A stretch of DNA of 64,000 nt, from the NCBI GenBank assembly GCA_015680685.1, contig MNCI01004556.1:556498-620497 (forward strand), written 5' to 3'. Below are positions 11,832-22,789 of this stretch, in pieces. Within the stretch, counting starts at the first letter, position 1. The number at the start of each line of letters is the position of its first letter. The translations under genes were made by a program, and so were the position numbers. This stretch comes from Gnetum montanum. Its lineage: Eukaryota > Streptophyta > Gnetopsida > Gnetales > Gnetaceae. The notes beneath the pieces were generated by a model. It had not been told where the DNA came from. It did not search any database and worked only from the letters and a program-made list of their open reading frames with translations.

Positions 11832-12778
11832 AAATAGAGATCCTACCAATTTTAAATTAATGGGATTTATCATACAAAATTTAGTGCAATCTAGTTGTAA
11901 GCTTCGAAGAAGATGATAAGTGGATTACCAAGAACACTCATGTATATTATTGCATTTAATAAATATAAAAGAAATTAAAATACATATAATGCAAATGAAA
12001 ACTTATGTAGTCACAGTGAAACATAGAGAAAATATTTATGATTTTATGTTTAAAAATATTTATGGATTTTTAGAATTATAAAGAAGAAAATAGTAATAAA
12101 CACTCATGCATCAAAATCCCTTATGAGAATAGGCATAATGCTCATGTTGCAATCCCTCTTAGGGACAAATGTAACACCACATATAAAAAGTAATAAAATG
12201 ACTCTTATCATAACCTTGATTTCCCAACACCATGTTGTACAATTATAACCTCCTTGGATAAGAAATGAATCATTGCAATTTAATCAAATAAAAATTAAAT
12301 ATAGATTTTTTTGTTTTTATGCTTAAGGCATCAATGGTAAAATAAGGAAAAATCATTATCTTTATTCACTATATAAACACTAGACTCTACCTCAACCAAA
12401 CAATTCTGGGCTATGTAAACAATGTAGTACTCTCACAAAGTTTAGGTGCACTTATGAAAGTGATAACTCCAAAACACACATAAGACAAGGAAGGAAATAA
12501 ATTGACCCAAGGATGCAAGAGCTTTTGACATAAATTTGGATGCTAAAAATCAATAAGAAATTAAATTAATGAGTAAGTTATATGTGAGAGCTTATCCTAG
12601 GTATTTATAGTTTTTGTGACACGTTGACAAAGATTTGCTAGTGCCCAAACATCAACAGGGATTAGACAACATAACATAGGTAACCTAGGAGCACATCATG
12701 GGTAATTCAACCAAATTAGGCATACTATGAGGGTGCATAAATGCCCCTACACTAATGAAGGGAGTGTGCTAACCAGTA
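11832..12778 (-). mobile_element. G-family LTR, main part, split by insertion of D
   Basis: This aligns along most of its length with the LTR at 31112-31985: shared 'agagaaaatatttatgattttatgtt', 'atagtaataaacactcatgcat' and a TATA-like stretch near 12595-12612. At 12778 the match stops at the chromovirus D. It resumes on D's far side at 20664 (TAGTTAGAGCATTCCC against AAGTTAGTCAACACATTCCC in the intact copy). The LTR is therefore one unit interrupted by D. Confidence 0.7.
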
Positions 12779-13642
12779 TTGGGAGACCACTTCTAATTTC
12801 CTTCTTTTATCCTAAAAGTAATTTTTGTAGGTTTTGGACTCTAGGAAGACATCTTGAAGATTAGGAAGACATCCTAGCTCACAAGAGACATCTCAAGTGG
12901 TTGGGAGACATCTTGCATGATGAGGAGATGTCTCATCCTACCAAAAAATGTCTCTAGGAAGACATCTCCTTTAAATAGGAGACATCTCAGGTAAGACATA
13001 TCACATCAAGAGCAATCATCTCATCCCAACATGAGATGCCTCCCATAAGCCAAATATGTCTCACTTGAATGCTAGTTTTTTTTTAGGTGATGCCTTGGAA
13101 AAGATGGAGATAACATATACAACTAGGAAAACTTCCAAATTGGAAATTTTGAATTGGGAAAAAATCAAAAAAATATTATAAAAAATGGAAATGAATAGGA
13201 ATCTTTAATTTAAGATTGGGAAAATATTTCTATGGTTATTTTATTCTATTTTCAATAAATAGTGTATGTGTTTGATCATGTGATGAGGATATTTTCATGA
13301 AACAAAATTTGTAAGAATGCATGAGTGTGTATGTAGCACTTGGCTCAATTATATGTATTTGGCCTTGGTGTCTGAGATGTACTTTTATGATTTTGATCTC
13401 ATTTGGTTATGTCTTGCATTAAGAATAATTAATCATATGGTTGTAGATCATCATGCTCTGCAATGTCATTTAACTATTTGTGAGTGAATTGGATGTTGTG
13501 GGTTGTGGAACCATGCTATAATCTTCTTTACATTAAATAAAATATCTAGTTTTCTTATTTTCTATCATTTAATTATTTTTTGTAATATCTAAATTTGGTA
13601 AAAATTGAAGGCTAAAACAAACAAAGTGAACCTATTCTAGCA
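12779..13642 (+). repeat. 5' LTR of D
   Basis: It matches 19795-20658 over its full length. The conserved start TG has become TT here, and it ends GCA. The U3 is crowded with AGACATCT/AGATGTCT words in both orientations (about 12848-13070). Shared landmarks include 'atgtctcatcctacca' and 'tagttttcttattttctatcat'. Confidence 0.8.
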
Positions 13643-13646
13643 TTGA

Positions 13647-13665
13647 TGGTAATAGAGATTTAGGT
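13647..13665 (+). other. Primer-binding site of D
   Basis: TGGTAATAGAGATTTAGG follows the 5' LTR after four bases and resembles the initiator-tRNA-Met site TGGTATCAGAGC. Confidence 0.6.
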
Positions 13666-14134
13666 TGAATGTTGCTTGGGAATTTGGTTGTGGTTTTTTG
13701 TTAAATTCAAATGGCATCAATGAAGAAATAAGTTCAAGCCCTAAATAGATACATGAAGATCATGAAATTTACCTTTCATCTAATGGTTTATTGATTGGAT
13801 GATATCAATGCCAAGATAGATAGGAATGCAAGTTCTAGCCATATTTAGACTTATGGAGGTGATGAACATTCCTGTTTGGATGATGAAGAAGTTTCTCAAC
13901 CAAGTGGAGGGGAAGAATATGATGAGGATGGATAATCTAGCTATGAGAGTGTAGGAACCCATCAACATAGGATTATAATGGAAGAGAATCCACTTCCTCA
14001 TATCAAAGTTCCAAGAGCTCCATCATCAGCATCTACTTCTTCTCACAACAATCTTGATGATGAGGATGAAGCAAGATTTGATAGAACATTTAGAAATTTC
14101 ACTAGACTTCAATATGTAGCTACTAAAAATATTG

Positions 14135-15450
14135 GTTACTAGAAAGCCAAAAATTCCCAGATATAGAACAGTTTTAACCCTAGATCCTAAGGGCCTCCAT
14201 GAAAAGTAGGATTTGAGGTGCCCTAGATGATCTAGCAAATCACCTAGGGACTTAGAAAATATAACTTTAAACTTTATTACAAAAATAAAGAATGAGTCCA
14301 GAAATGTCTACAAGATGTGCCTGAGGTAGCAGTGGGGTTCACTTTGATGGGGGTTTGGAGTCCATTGAAACTAGTGGCTTTGAATGCCATAGTCAGCTCC
14401 ACTATCCAAAGGTTTCACAACACCCAATGCTATTGAACCTTGCTTCTCTCCTTCACAAATCTAGTGTTGGTGATGTAGGGGGGGTGAGATGTGTGAGGGT
14501 TTTTTTCTACCAGGAAGAGCAATGCTAGGAGTCTCAAAGCCTAGAGTGGTCAATGTTGGTACCAAACCTCACACAATCTCAATGGAGGTAACAATGGCTC
14601 TAATGGTTGTTGGTTCCATACTATGGGTGATTCAAAAGCTTATGTTTGCAAGATTGCCCAAAGCTCTTGAATGCAAATGTATGGCCAAAAATGAAAAATA
14701 TTGAAGCCCCAAAAATTCATGGAACCTTTCTATGATGTTGGGGCTTAGGTTATATATGATTTTGCCACATATTTGGCTACAAATTTATGCCTCATTGTTC
14801 ATAGATTTCTATAGTGTACAAGTGTTACAAGTGTTCAAATCCAGCTTGGTTACTAGGTATGGTAAGTTTTGAGATTCCCATGGTATCAAAACCATTTTGT
14901 ATACTAAAAATAGTAAACAAAAATTTCACCCACGTTGGGCCTTTCAACACCAAACTGAAGTGCAAGGTCAATGCAAGAGTTAGAGCAGTGCTAAAATTTC
15001 AGGCCATGTTGGAGCAACACTAGGGAGGAAGGTGCAATGTTGGGGGTGTAATAGCAATGCTAGGGGATTAGAGTTATACGCCTCCAACATTGGGCATGGA
15101 TGATGTTACATCCCCCATAGGTGTTTCCAATTGGCAAAAGCTATTCCCCCCACAAAACCTATCAAAATGTCAATTTTGGGAGTTCGAAAGGCATATTTAA
15201 CATCCCCTCCTACCTCCCAACACAAACCACCCCCACCCCCACACCACACCACCACCACCACCCCCCCTCCCCTCCTCCTCCAAAAGCTAAAATATAGGCA
15301 TAATATAACTTTTTTCACTTGTGGGTTAAACCTTTGAACCCTTATGAGGCATTTTTCAGCCCCAAAAGCTAAAGTATGCGAAATTGCATCTCTTTGATTA
15401 CAATCTTCACATTTTACAATGAAATTTTAACCTCAAGTTTCATGGGATGA
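14135..15450 (-). mobile_element. Repeat H, copy 1 (inserted in D gag)
   Basis: The reverse complement matches 20745-22310. On the minus strand one reads 'cttgaggttaaaatttcattgtaaa' (near 15430) against the same words at 20750, 'gaggcccttaggatctagggttaaaa' (near 14200) against 22240, and 'ctagatcatctagggcacct' against 22203. It interrupts gag of D in both sequence and frame. There is no recognisable protein and no clear terminal repeats, so the class is open (solo LTR, large non-autonomous element). Short plus-strand ORFs inside (14489-14704, 14814-15023) have no recognised product. Confidence 0.65.
15217..15284. repeat. C-rich / (ACC)n microsatellite
   Basis: The plus strand is nearly pure C with A spacers (ccacccccaccccc, then accacc repeats, then ccccccctcccctcctcctcc). 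The minus strand therefore has many runs of three or more G. It lies inside repeat H copy 1 and is absent from copy 2 at the matching place. Confidence 0.85.
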
Positions 15451-16449
15451 GGATTACAATAAAAAGAAGATTACAACATGCATTTTTGGTGGTGTTTCAC
15501 AATATATAGGACTAAAGACTTTCAATAGTGTAGGTGGCATCAATTCTTTTGCAATTTGGCTGAAGATGCTTAATAAGCATTTTGAGTTGGAAGAAGTACC
15601 AAATCAATTATGGGTACCTACTACAAAATCTAGATTAGAAGGTATATATTCTACTTATTGGTAAAAAGGGATCTAAGTCTATGAAAGGTAAAATTATCAA
15701 CCTATCAAACATTCGAATTTGATGAAGTATAGATTAAGGAGAAAATTTAAACAATCTCAATAGTGGCAAGATATGATCATAAACTTGAAATTCCTAAGGT
15801 AATGTAAAAAGGACATCAAAGAGTTTTACCTTATATTTTGGGAACTATTCTATTAGGCTAAGGTAAACTAGGAAGAATAGGCTTCAAAATTTCTAGGAGG
15901 TCTCAAAATGACATATCAACAAGATTTTTCATTCTATGAGTGACAAGCTCTTGATGAGGCTTGTAATTTGGTACTTAAGGAAAAAAAGAAACTTAATGAT
16001 TTTGGAAATAAGAGAAAACAAGCTTCAAAAGAAAAGGATAAGGGATCTAAATCAAAGAAAATATCCAAGTTCAAATAAGAAGATAAAGATGGTAGCCATG
16101 ACATGAAAATAAAGAAGGGTGATGAGAACAGCAAAGCCAAGAAGGACCAATGTAAGAGAGGCAAGGGTCAAGATAGCAACTCATCCAAGATTTAGTGCTT
16201 CAAGTGTGGAGAATGGAAACATAAATAATGGGAATGTATACTTCACAAGGAAACCAAAAAAAAGGATTTGCAAATCATGGAAGTAGAGGAGACATCCAGG
16301 AAAGCTCTTTAAAGAGGTAATTCTAATGCTCTCAAGATTAAGGAAGTTTTTGAATTAAATTCTTATGCATTCATGGGAAATATAAATAGAGGAGACCATC
16401 TACTAGACACTTGTTATTTTAGATTAGGTGTATTTGTTTTCTTAGTGAG

Positions 16450-16790
16450 AAATGAATCCAGATTTTAATAGATGGAGGTGCCCAAGAAAATGTTATTTCA
16501 TCTAGGGCAATTGCAAGATTGAGTTTGGTAACTAATCCTCATCCTAGACCCTACAATATGCATTGGTTGTCTATAGATTTCTCTTAAGTTGTAAAGAAAT
16601 AATGTATTTTGAAATTTAAAATTGGAAGTTTTCATATTTGGTAAAATGTGATGTGCTTCCAATTGATTTTACTAATGTAACTCTTGGTAGACCTTGGAAT
16701 TTTGACAATGGTGTTCAATTTGATGAAGCAAGAAATATATAGTGTAGCTAGACCTAATGGAATCCATGAGTTTATTCCTATGATAGCTTA
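16450..16790 (+). pseudogene. Aspartic protease of D
   Basis: Following the zinc knuckle in one plus frame: ILIDGGAQENVISSRAIARL (active-site triad D-G-G where D-S/T-G is usual), LVTNPHPRPYNMHWL, an F-K-I-G-S-F-H stretch, and VDLGILTMVFNLMKQEIYSV in place of the 'LLGRPWQFDR' region. Order and spacing match chromovirus protease domains. The second residue of the triad is substituted and several stops are present. Confidence 0.75.
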
Positions 16791-17049
16791 ACAAGTGAGG
16801 TAGAAAAAATTACTAACTTCTCCCGTAATCCTTCTAGGAAAAAGGAAATGCATTAAGGAACATGATGAAACAGATTTTGGTTTTCCTGTTGTATCAACTA
16901 TTGCTTCTAACCATGAGGATGTGTAGGTAGAACTTCCAATAGGTGTGCTAGGCTTGAAGAAGCAATTTCCCAAGGTTATCAAGGGAGAATTAGATGGATT
17001 ATCACCAATGAGGAATTTACAACATCAAATTGATTTCATTCCTGGTGAA

Positions 17050-18290
17050 ATATTCCAAATGAAAGAGTATACTAGATGGAACCATCAGTAGGTAGAACTA
17101 AAAAGGTAAGAAGAGGAGTTACTTATAGATGAATTAATGAGGGAATCCATTTAGCCTTATACAGTTCCAATGGTGCTTATGCCAAGAAAGGACAACAATG
17201 AATGAATGATGTGCATTGATTCTAGGGGAGTGAATAGCATAACAATGAGGTACATGTTTCCTATTCTAAGGATGGACGATATCCTTGATGTCCTTACTAA
17301 TGTAGAATTTTTTAATAAAATATATTTAAAGAGTGGTTACCATCAAATTTAAATTAGGCCTAGTGCTAGGTGGAAGATAACGTTCAAAACACAAAATGGA
17401 TTGTTTGAGTGGTTGGCAATGTCATTTGGACTCATGAAGGCACCTACTACATTCATGAGGTTCATTCATGATGTACTAAAATAATTAATTGGTAAGTATT
17501 GCATTGTCTTCTTTGATAATATTTTGGTGTATGGCTCTAATAAGAAGCACTTAGATGACTTGAGAAGAGTGTGTCTTAAATTGGAGAAGGTAAATTTGGT
17601 AATCAATGTGAAGAAAACCCATTTATTCAAGAGGAAAAATCATATACTTGGGACATATGGCTTCTAAAAACCAAATTCAGATGAAATATACCAAGGTGAT
17701 GACAATAAGAGATTGGCCAACTCTAAAGAATGTTGGGAGGTAAGATCATTCCTTGTCTTATTAGGTTTTTATTAAAATTTCATTAGAATTTTTATTGATG
17801 TTTCTTATTCTATGTTTGCTTTGCTGAAGAAAATTAAGATTTCATGTTGGTTGATGAAACCCAAAGAAGCATTGACCTGTTGAAAGCAAAAATAATGACT
17901 GAACTAGTAATTGCAATTTCAAGTATCATAAGCTTTTTAAAGTGAAGGTGGATGCAAGTGGACTTGCCATTGGTGGGATACTTCCATAAGAAGGTAGGCA
18001 TACTACTTTCTTCTCAAAAAATTTAAATGAGTCAAGGCACAAATATACTATATATAAAAAGGATTTATATGCTATTCTTTAAGAAATCAAGCATTGGAGG
18101 CATTACTTGTTTCCCAAGGAATTTACTTTTATGATAGACCATAAAGCATTTTAATTCCTAAATTCCCAAAAGAAGTTGAATGCTAAACACATGAAGTGGA
18201 TTGTACAATTACAGGAATTCAATTTTGTGCTCAAGCATAACAATGGAAAAGTTAGTGTGGTGTTTGATGCATATCTAGAGTGCATGTGTT
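17050..18290 (+). pseudogene. Reverse transcriptase and RNase H of D
   Basis: RT landmarks in order: [96 protein letters not shown] and the catalytic box FFDNILVYGS (second D changed to N). RNase H follows: KVDASGLAIGGILP, TTFFSKNLNESRHKYTIYKK, LYAIL.EIKHWRHYLF and MIDHKAF. These are diagnostic of Ty3/gypsy chromovirus pol. The frame is largely conserved but with many TAA/TAG/TGA codons. Confidence 0.9.
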
Positions 18291-18469
18291 AAATTTCAAC
18301 ATGCCTCATATGAAAGGTATGGATGATATTGTTGATTTCTATGAGCATGATTACAATTCTAGATAGGCTTTGAAAAGCCTTAGGGAATCATTGTTAAGTA
18401 GAATAGACCAATGAAGAAACTATCATATTTAATATGAACTATTATTTTAAAATGCAAAGGTATGTATTC

Positions 18470-19560
18470 CCAATCATGATTTTAGAAAGAAAATGTTTTG
18501 TAAAAGCATTGTGGTGGCAAGGCAAGTAATATGGACAGTGATGAAACATTGGAACTTGTGAGTAGGAACTATTTTTAGTCTCAATTGATAAATCAAGTTT
18601 CAAAATTTATAAAGAAGTGTTTGACATGTCATAAATTGAAGGAAGTTAAAGAAATAAATGGTCATTACATGCCTTTACCAATGCCAACAGATCCATGAGA
18701 AATTGTATCAATGGAAATTATAAGGTTCTAAAGTTCAAAAGTGTGAACGATGCTATTTTTCTTATGGTGAAAAGGTTCTTCATGATGGCACACTTCATTC
18801 CACGCAAAAGGTAAGTGATGCTTCTCATGTTGTCAATTTGTTTTTAGCATGTTATAAAGTTGCATAAGATTCCTTTGAATATTATTAGTGGTAGAGTCTT
18901 CAAATTCACTAGTCATTTTTAAAGGACCCTTTGAAAAATTTTAGCATAAAAGTTAAATTCTTTTAGTGCATATCATCCACAATATAATCATCAAACAAAG
19001 GTGGTAAATAAATCCTTGCTTAATATTTTGAGGTGTTTAAGTGATGGATAGCTTAATCAATGAAAAAATTTGCTATGTCATGCTTAATTTTCTTATAATA
19101 ATGCTTTTCATGTTGCTATTTGGAAGAGTCCATTTGAGATGAATTATTGTTTTTGTCCTAATTAGGTTACCGATGTGAGTATCTTTGAGGGAGAAGCTCA
19201 ACTTAGTGTTGATTTTGTGCAAGAGATTATGGATCTTCATGCATAAGTGAAGGAAAATCTAGAAAAGGATAAAGAAGGAGTCCTCAAGAGGTATGAGGAT
19301 AAGAAGAATCCTAACTTTACTATTGGTAATTTAGTTTGGGTGCACTTGAAGAAGAAAATGTTCAGAGGTGTCAACATCTTCAAGTTGAAAGATAAAAAGA
19401 TGGATCCTTTAAGAACAAAGGCTAACATTAATGATAATGCTTTAGATATTGATTTATCAAATGATGTTGTATGTATTTTGTGTTTAAAGTTACAAATATT
19501 GTACATTAGCATGGACCAATTGATGATGAAACCATATAAGGCAATATTGATGAGTTGAAG
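18470..19560 (+). pseudogene. Integrase of D
   Basis: The zinc-binding part is partly readable (KKCLTCHKLKEVKEINGHYM). The core gives RVFKFTSHF and SAYHPQYNHQTKVVNKSLL, the region around the third catalytic residue, where the usual glutamate of 'GQTEVVN' reads K. The C-terminal part is an intact 103-codon frame (19247-19558): RYEDKKNPNFTIGNLVWVHL then FKLKDKKMDP, equivalent to the 'F..GDLV.VHL....F' and 'KL..K..GP' signature of the integrase C-terminal domain. Frame changes and stops break the core. Confidence 0.85.
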
Positions 19561-19584
19561 GGGGTAATTAATAGGTCCAAGCCT

Positions 19585-19745
19585 TCAATGGAAAGGAAGG
19601 CAATTGTACTTGAATGAAGAAAAGTTTATAGCACTTAGGAAGTAAAGAGACCTAAGTACTTGATTTATTAGAAAGATCAATCCACTAATGATGTTGTATG
19701 AGCTCATGAAACCAAACTTACTAAGTAGGGGATTACTTCTACCCC
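19585..19745 (+). pseudogene. Chromodomain of D (degenerate)
   Basis: After the integrase C-terminus, one plus frame gives ILE.RKVYST, KRPKYLIY.KDQSTNDVV and AHETKL-like words (with the frame AIVLE at the start). This fits the chromodomain pattern 'YLV.W.G....E.TW', with both W positions now stop codons. It lies about 50 bases before the 3' LTR, as in chromoviruses. The purine tract AAGGGTGGGAGAGC (19778-19791) follows. Confidence 0.6.
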
Positions 19746-19794
19746 TACTTTCTTATCCACATAAGTTTACTTTTTTTAAGGGTGGGAGAGCTAA

Positions 19795-20658
19795 TGTACA
19801 AACACCTCTTCCAATTCACTTTTCTACCATATAGGTGACTTTTATAGATTCTGAACTCTAGGAGGACATCTTGAAGATTAGGGAGATGCCTTGGCTAATA
19901 CCTAGAAGAGCACAAGAGACATCCCAAGTGGCTAGAAGATGTTTTGAAAGATGAAAAGAAGTCTCATCCTACCAAGAGATGTCTTTGGGTAAATGTCTTC
20001 CCCAAATAGGTGACATACAATAAGGAGATGTCTCATCAAAATAGGAAATGTCTCCCACAAGCTAGAGACATTTTACATGAATGCTGGATTTTTGCAAGAG
20101 ATGTCTTGAAAAAGATGGAGATGATTCATATGGTAGCGAAAACTTCATAATTGATAGTTCCAAATTGAAAAATAGTTGAAAAAAGGTGAAAAAAGATGAA
20201 AATAACAAGGTGTCTTCAAGTTGATCTTGGGAAAACATTTCTAGGATTATTTTCCTCTATTTCTAATAAATATTGTATGTGTTTAATCATGAGATCAGGA
20301 CAGTGCCATGAGATTACATTTCTAAGAGTGCAAGAATGTGTATGTAGTTCTTGGATCAATTTTTTGTGTTTGGCCTTGGCATTGCTTATGTACTTGTGTG
20401 AGTTTGACCCATTTGGTTGTTTCTTGCATTAAGAAAAATTGATCATGTGGTTGTAGAGCCTCATGTTCTGTAATGTCATTTGTGTGTTTGTCACTAAATT
20501 AGATATTGTGGATTATAGAACCCTATTTTATTCTTCTTCATATTAAATAAAGATAGCTAGTTTTCTTGTCTTCTAGCATATTAATTATTTTTCATAACAT
20601 CTAGATTTAGTATGATTTGAAGGTTAAAAAAATGGAGTAAACCTAATCCACTCATGCA
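19795..20658 (+). repeat. 3' LTR of D
   Basis: It begins TGTACAAACACC after a purine-rich tract and ends ATGCA, 864 bp, same length as the 5' LTR. It has the same AGACATCT-word cluster near 19865-20080. Confidence 0.8.
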
Positions 20659-20663
20659 TGGTA

Positions 20664-20690
20664 GTTAGAGCATTCCCTCCCAACACACTT
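20664..20690 (-). mobile_element. Left-over start of the split G LTR, and polypurine tract
   Basis: On the minus strand the tract GGGAGGGAA (20673-20681) is followed by TGCTCTAAC (20672-20664), the first bases of the LTR whose remainder lies at 12778-11832. The corresponding intact junction at 31985-31995 reads GAAGGGAATGTGTTGACTAAC. Confidence 0.55.
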
Positions 20691-21011
20691 TACCTACTGA
20701 AACATCACCAAAAATTCATGTTGCAAATTGTAACCTTCATTTCCCAACTTGAGGTAAGATTTTATTGTAAATGTAAGATTTGTAGTCCATGAGCTACAAT
20801 CTTGCATACTTTGGCTTTTGAGCTGAAAATTGCCTCAAAAGTTGTTGTTTCCTCACTTCCCAAGTGGACAAAGCTACCTCATGTCTAGATTTGGGCTTGG
20901 GAAGGCTGAAAATGCCTTGGGAATGGCCAAAATTGGCATTTTCATGGGTTCTTGTAGAGGTATAGCCTCAACTACGTTGGAACAATATACTCCCAGTAAC
21001 ACACACACACC

Positions 21012-21132
21012 NNNNNNNNNNNNNNNNNNNNNNNNNNNNNNNNNNNNNNNNNNNNNNNNNNNNNNNNNNNNNNNNNNNNNNNNNNNNNNNNNNNNNNNNN
21101 NNNNNNNNNNNNNNNNNNNNNNNNNNNNNNNN
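21012..21132. other. Assembly gap (121 N)
   Basis: A run of 121 undetermined bases is flanked on the left by a CA dinucleotide run and on the right by a short tandem repeat. Any ORF spanning it is meaningless. A single N also occurs at 49658 in a C run. Confidence 0.99.
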
Positions 21133-21228
21133 TTTGAATTGGTGACATTTTCCATTTTGGAATTGATAGCATATTCCATTTTAGAATTGGTGGTGTATTC
21201 CATTTTGGAATTAGTGGCATTTTTCATT
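21133..21228. repeat. 24-bp tandem repeat beside the gap
   Basis: About four imperfect units of the type ATTCCATTTTGGAATTGGTG plus four bases. The unit itself has an internal palindrome, TTCCATTTTGGAA. Confidence 0.85.
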
Positions 21229-22309
21229 TTCCCAATAGTGGCTAATGTAGTCACCCCATGTCTTCAACAATTGCAACATGGCCAACATAGACAACATTTT
21301 CCATGGTTTCTAGCAGCATTTTCCAACATTTCCCATATTTGCCAAATTTTTCAACATTTTTTACGTTCCCCATAGTTTCTAGCACTTCCCAACAACTTTA
21401 GTGTAGTTCACCAAGGCTAGTGTAGTTGGGATGGTATTAGCATAGTCACAAAAGTCCATTTATCATTTATATTAAATAGATGGATTTTGGTGATTGTGGT
21501 GTATTCCAAACCTACTATAAATGGAAACTATGTTAAGAGTTATAACCATTGTAACCTACAATGACATCAATCTATCAGCAATCATGAAAAGGATGTGCAA
21601 TCCCAAAAAATAGCAATTTCACCCCCATAAAAATCCAACATAAACACCCTATTCCATTCCAAAACCTTGAGAGAAAATAGTAATAGCATTTTTGGCATTT
21701 CTCGTAACCCAAAGAACCCTTGTGACCTTGTAATCCCTTTGGTAGTGGAAATTGGTATCTACACTAGGCACAATGATTCCCATGTAATACCATCACACCA
21801 GAGGTGGAACACTAATCCGTAACCATTAATTTGCTAATCTTGATGGAAACCAATGCAAAGTTGCTAGAAAATGGAACTAGGAAGTATCCAAATTATGGAG
21901 TTTCAAGTGCAAACCATAGGCTCCAGCAAAATTTAAGCCCCATCAAGCAACTTCTTATGCACTTACCATAAAATCTATACTTTTTGAACCTGAAAATTTA
22001 TTTTCCATTACAATAAAGTAGTAGTTCATTGTTGTGCAAATATAATTTTACAATTTTTCATTTCTAGGGCATTTTCTATTTTGGATCTACAATTTCATTT
22101 CCATTTCTATTTACACTTTTGTTCACATATTCTATTTATGAATTTGTTTATGTTTCCACTTACGTTGCCATTTTACACTTTTGTAAGTCCTTGGGTGATC
22201 AACTAGATCATCCAAGGTGCCTTGAATCCTGTTTCTAGAGGCCCTTGAGATTTAAGGCTAAAATTGTTCCAATGCTTGGGATATTCCAATTTTCATTCCA
22301 ACAATCAAA

Positions 22310-22560
22310 TTTTTCACTTCCAAGTCAAGGAATTTGGTGAAAGATTTCTAGGATGATCAAACATAGCCAAAAACATCCTATGAAGCTCAAAACATGCACA
22401 AAACTTAGAATTATCATATGGTAGACTAGGATGTAAACTTGGAAGGTAGAAACCTCAACCATGTATGAAAAATCATAAATATAGGATTTGAAATACTTTT
22501 GAATTCTAGGTCTCATAATTGACTTACAAAATATCATTAGATGAGTCATCATTTCCCATG
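22310..22560 (-). mobile_element. 3' internal non-coding end of the G element
   Basis: This is homologous to 32040-32277 ('agccaaaaacatc.tatgaag', 'aaaacatgca', 'gactaggatg.aaac.t'). It lies before the polypurine tract on the minus strand. No ORF is supported. Confidence 0.6.
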
Positions 22561-22789
22561 ACTAAGTAAAGCTAGTCCCATAGCTTTAACATCCAAGATA
22601 AAAAAAATGGGACTAAACACATGACATGTTCAATATTAATAAATACAATTGTATAAATATAAATCATAATTATAATATAATACAAGCCACCTCATTGAGA
22701 ATTGTTAAGGGGTGGTCACTAAGAGAAGAAGCTCTTGTCAATTCTACTTAATATGGATAGAAGCCTAAGGAGCTAACTGTAGACATTTA

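Larger units (their letters stand above)
13709..16330 (+). pseudogene. Gag of D, split by repeat H
   Basis: The first part (13709-14140) starts near ATGGCATCAATG and runs through an acidic stretch, SQPSGGEEYDEDG, to about RTFRNFTRLQYVATKN. After the H insertion it resumes near 15450 with the gag core: FNSVGGINSFAIWLKMLNKH and FELEEVPNQLWVPTTKSRLE, equivalent to the 'F.G..D...A..WL..M...F' gag fold. A lysine-rich tail follows, and a nucleocapsid zinc knuckle near 16196-16240 (CFKCGEWKHK.WEC, C-x2-C-x4-H-x4-C, cysteines and histidine present). Several stops interrupt it. Without H it would be of ordinary chromovirus gag length. Confidence 0.75.
12779..20658 (+). mobile_element. Chromovirus D, complete but decayed Ty3/gypsy element
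   Basis: The element is 7,880 bp with two direct LTRs of exactly 864 bp each, a primer-binding site after the first LTR, a purine-rich tract before the second, and the order gag, protease, RT, RNase H, integrase, chromodomain between them, all on the plus strand. It sits inside a G-family LTR. The flanking 5 bases are CAGTA (12774-12778) and TGGTA (20659-20663), agreeing at three of five positions, plausible for an old target duplication. A 1.3-kb foreign repeat (H) splits gag. Every ORF carries stops and frame changes, so it cannot be active. A chromodomain after the integrase places it with the chromoviruses. Confidence 0.85.
20745..22310 (+). mobile_element. Repeat H, copy 2 (inserted in the G element)
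   Basis: It matches the reverse complement of 14135-15450. Its flanks (20673-20740 and 22310-22560) are contiguous in the second copy of this G region (31986-32277), which shows that about 1.5 kb was inserted here. It contains an assembly gap and a 24-bp tandem repeat. No coding content is recognised. Confidence 0.65.

Noticed and set aside
15106-15337. Overlapping glycine/valine-rich and proline/threonine-rich ORFs on both strands
   Set aside because: They are translations of the C-rich microsatellite.
19237-19512. 91-codon minus-strand ORF
   Set aside because: It is the shadow of the D integrase C-terminus on the plus strand.
20659-20671. TGGTAGTTAGAGC right after the 3' LTR of D looks like a primer-binding site
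   Set aside because: The same bases are explained as the resumed G-family LTR (compare AAGTTAGTCAACAC in the intact copy), so the likeness is coincidental.
20830-21375. 181-codon ORF with SILELVVY repeats
   Set aside because: It runs through 121 N and a 24-bp tandem repeat; not evidence of a protein.
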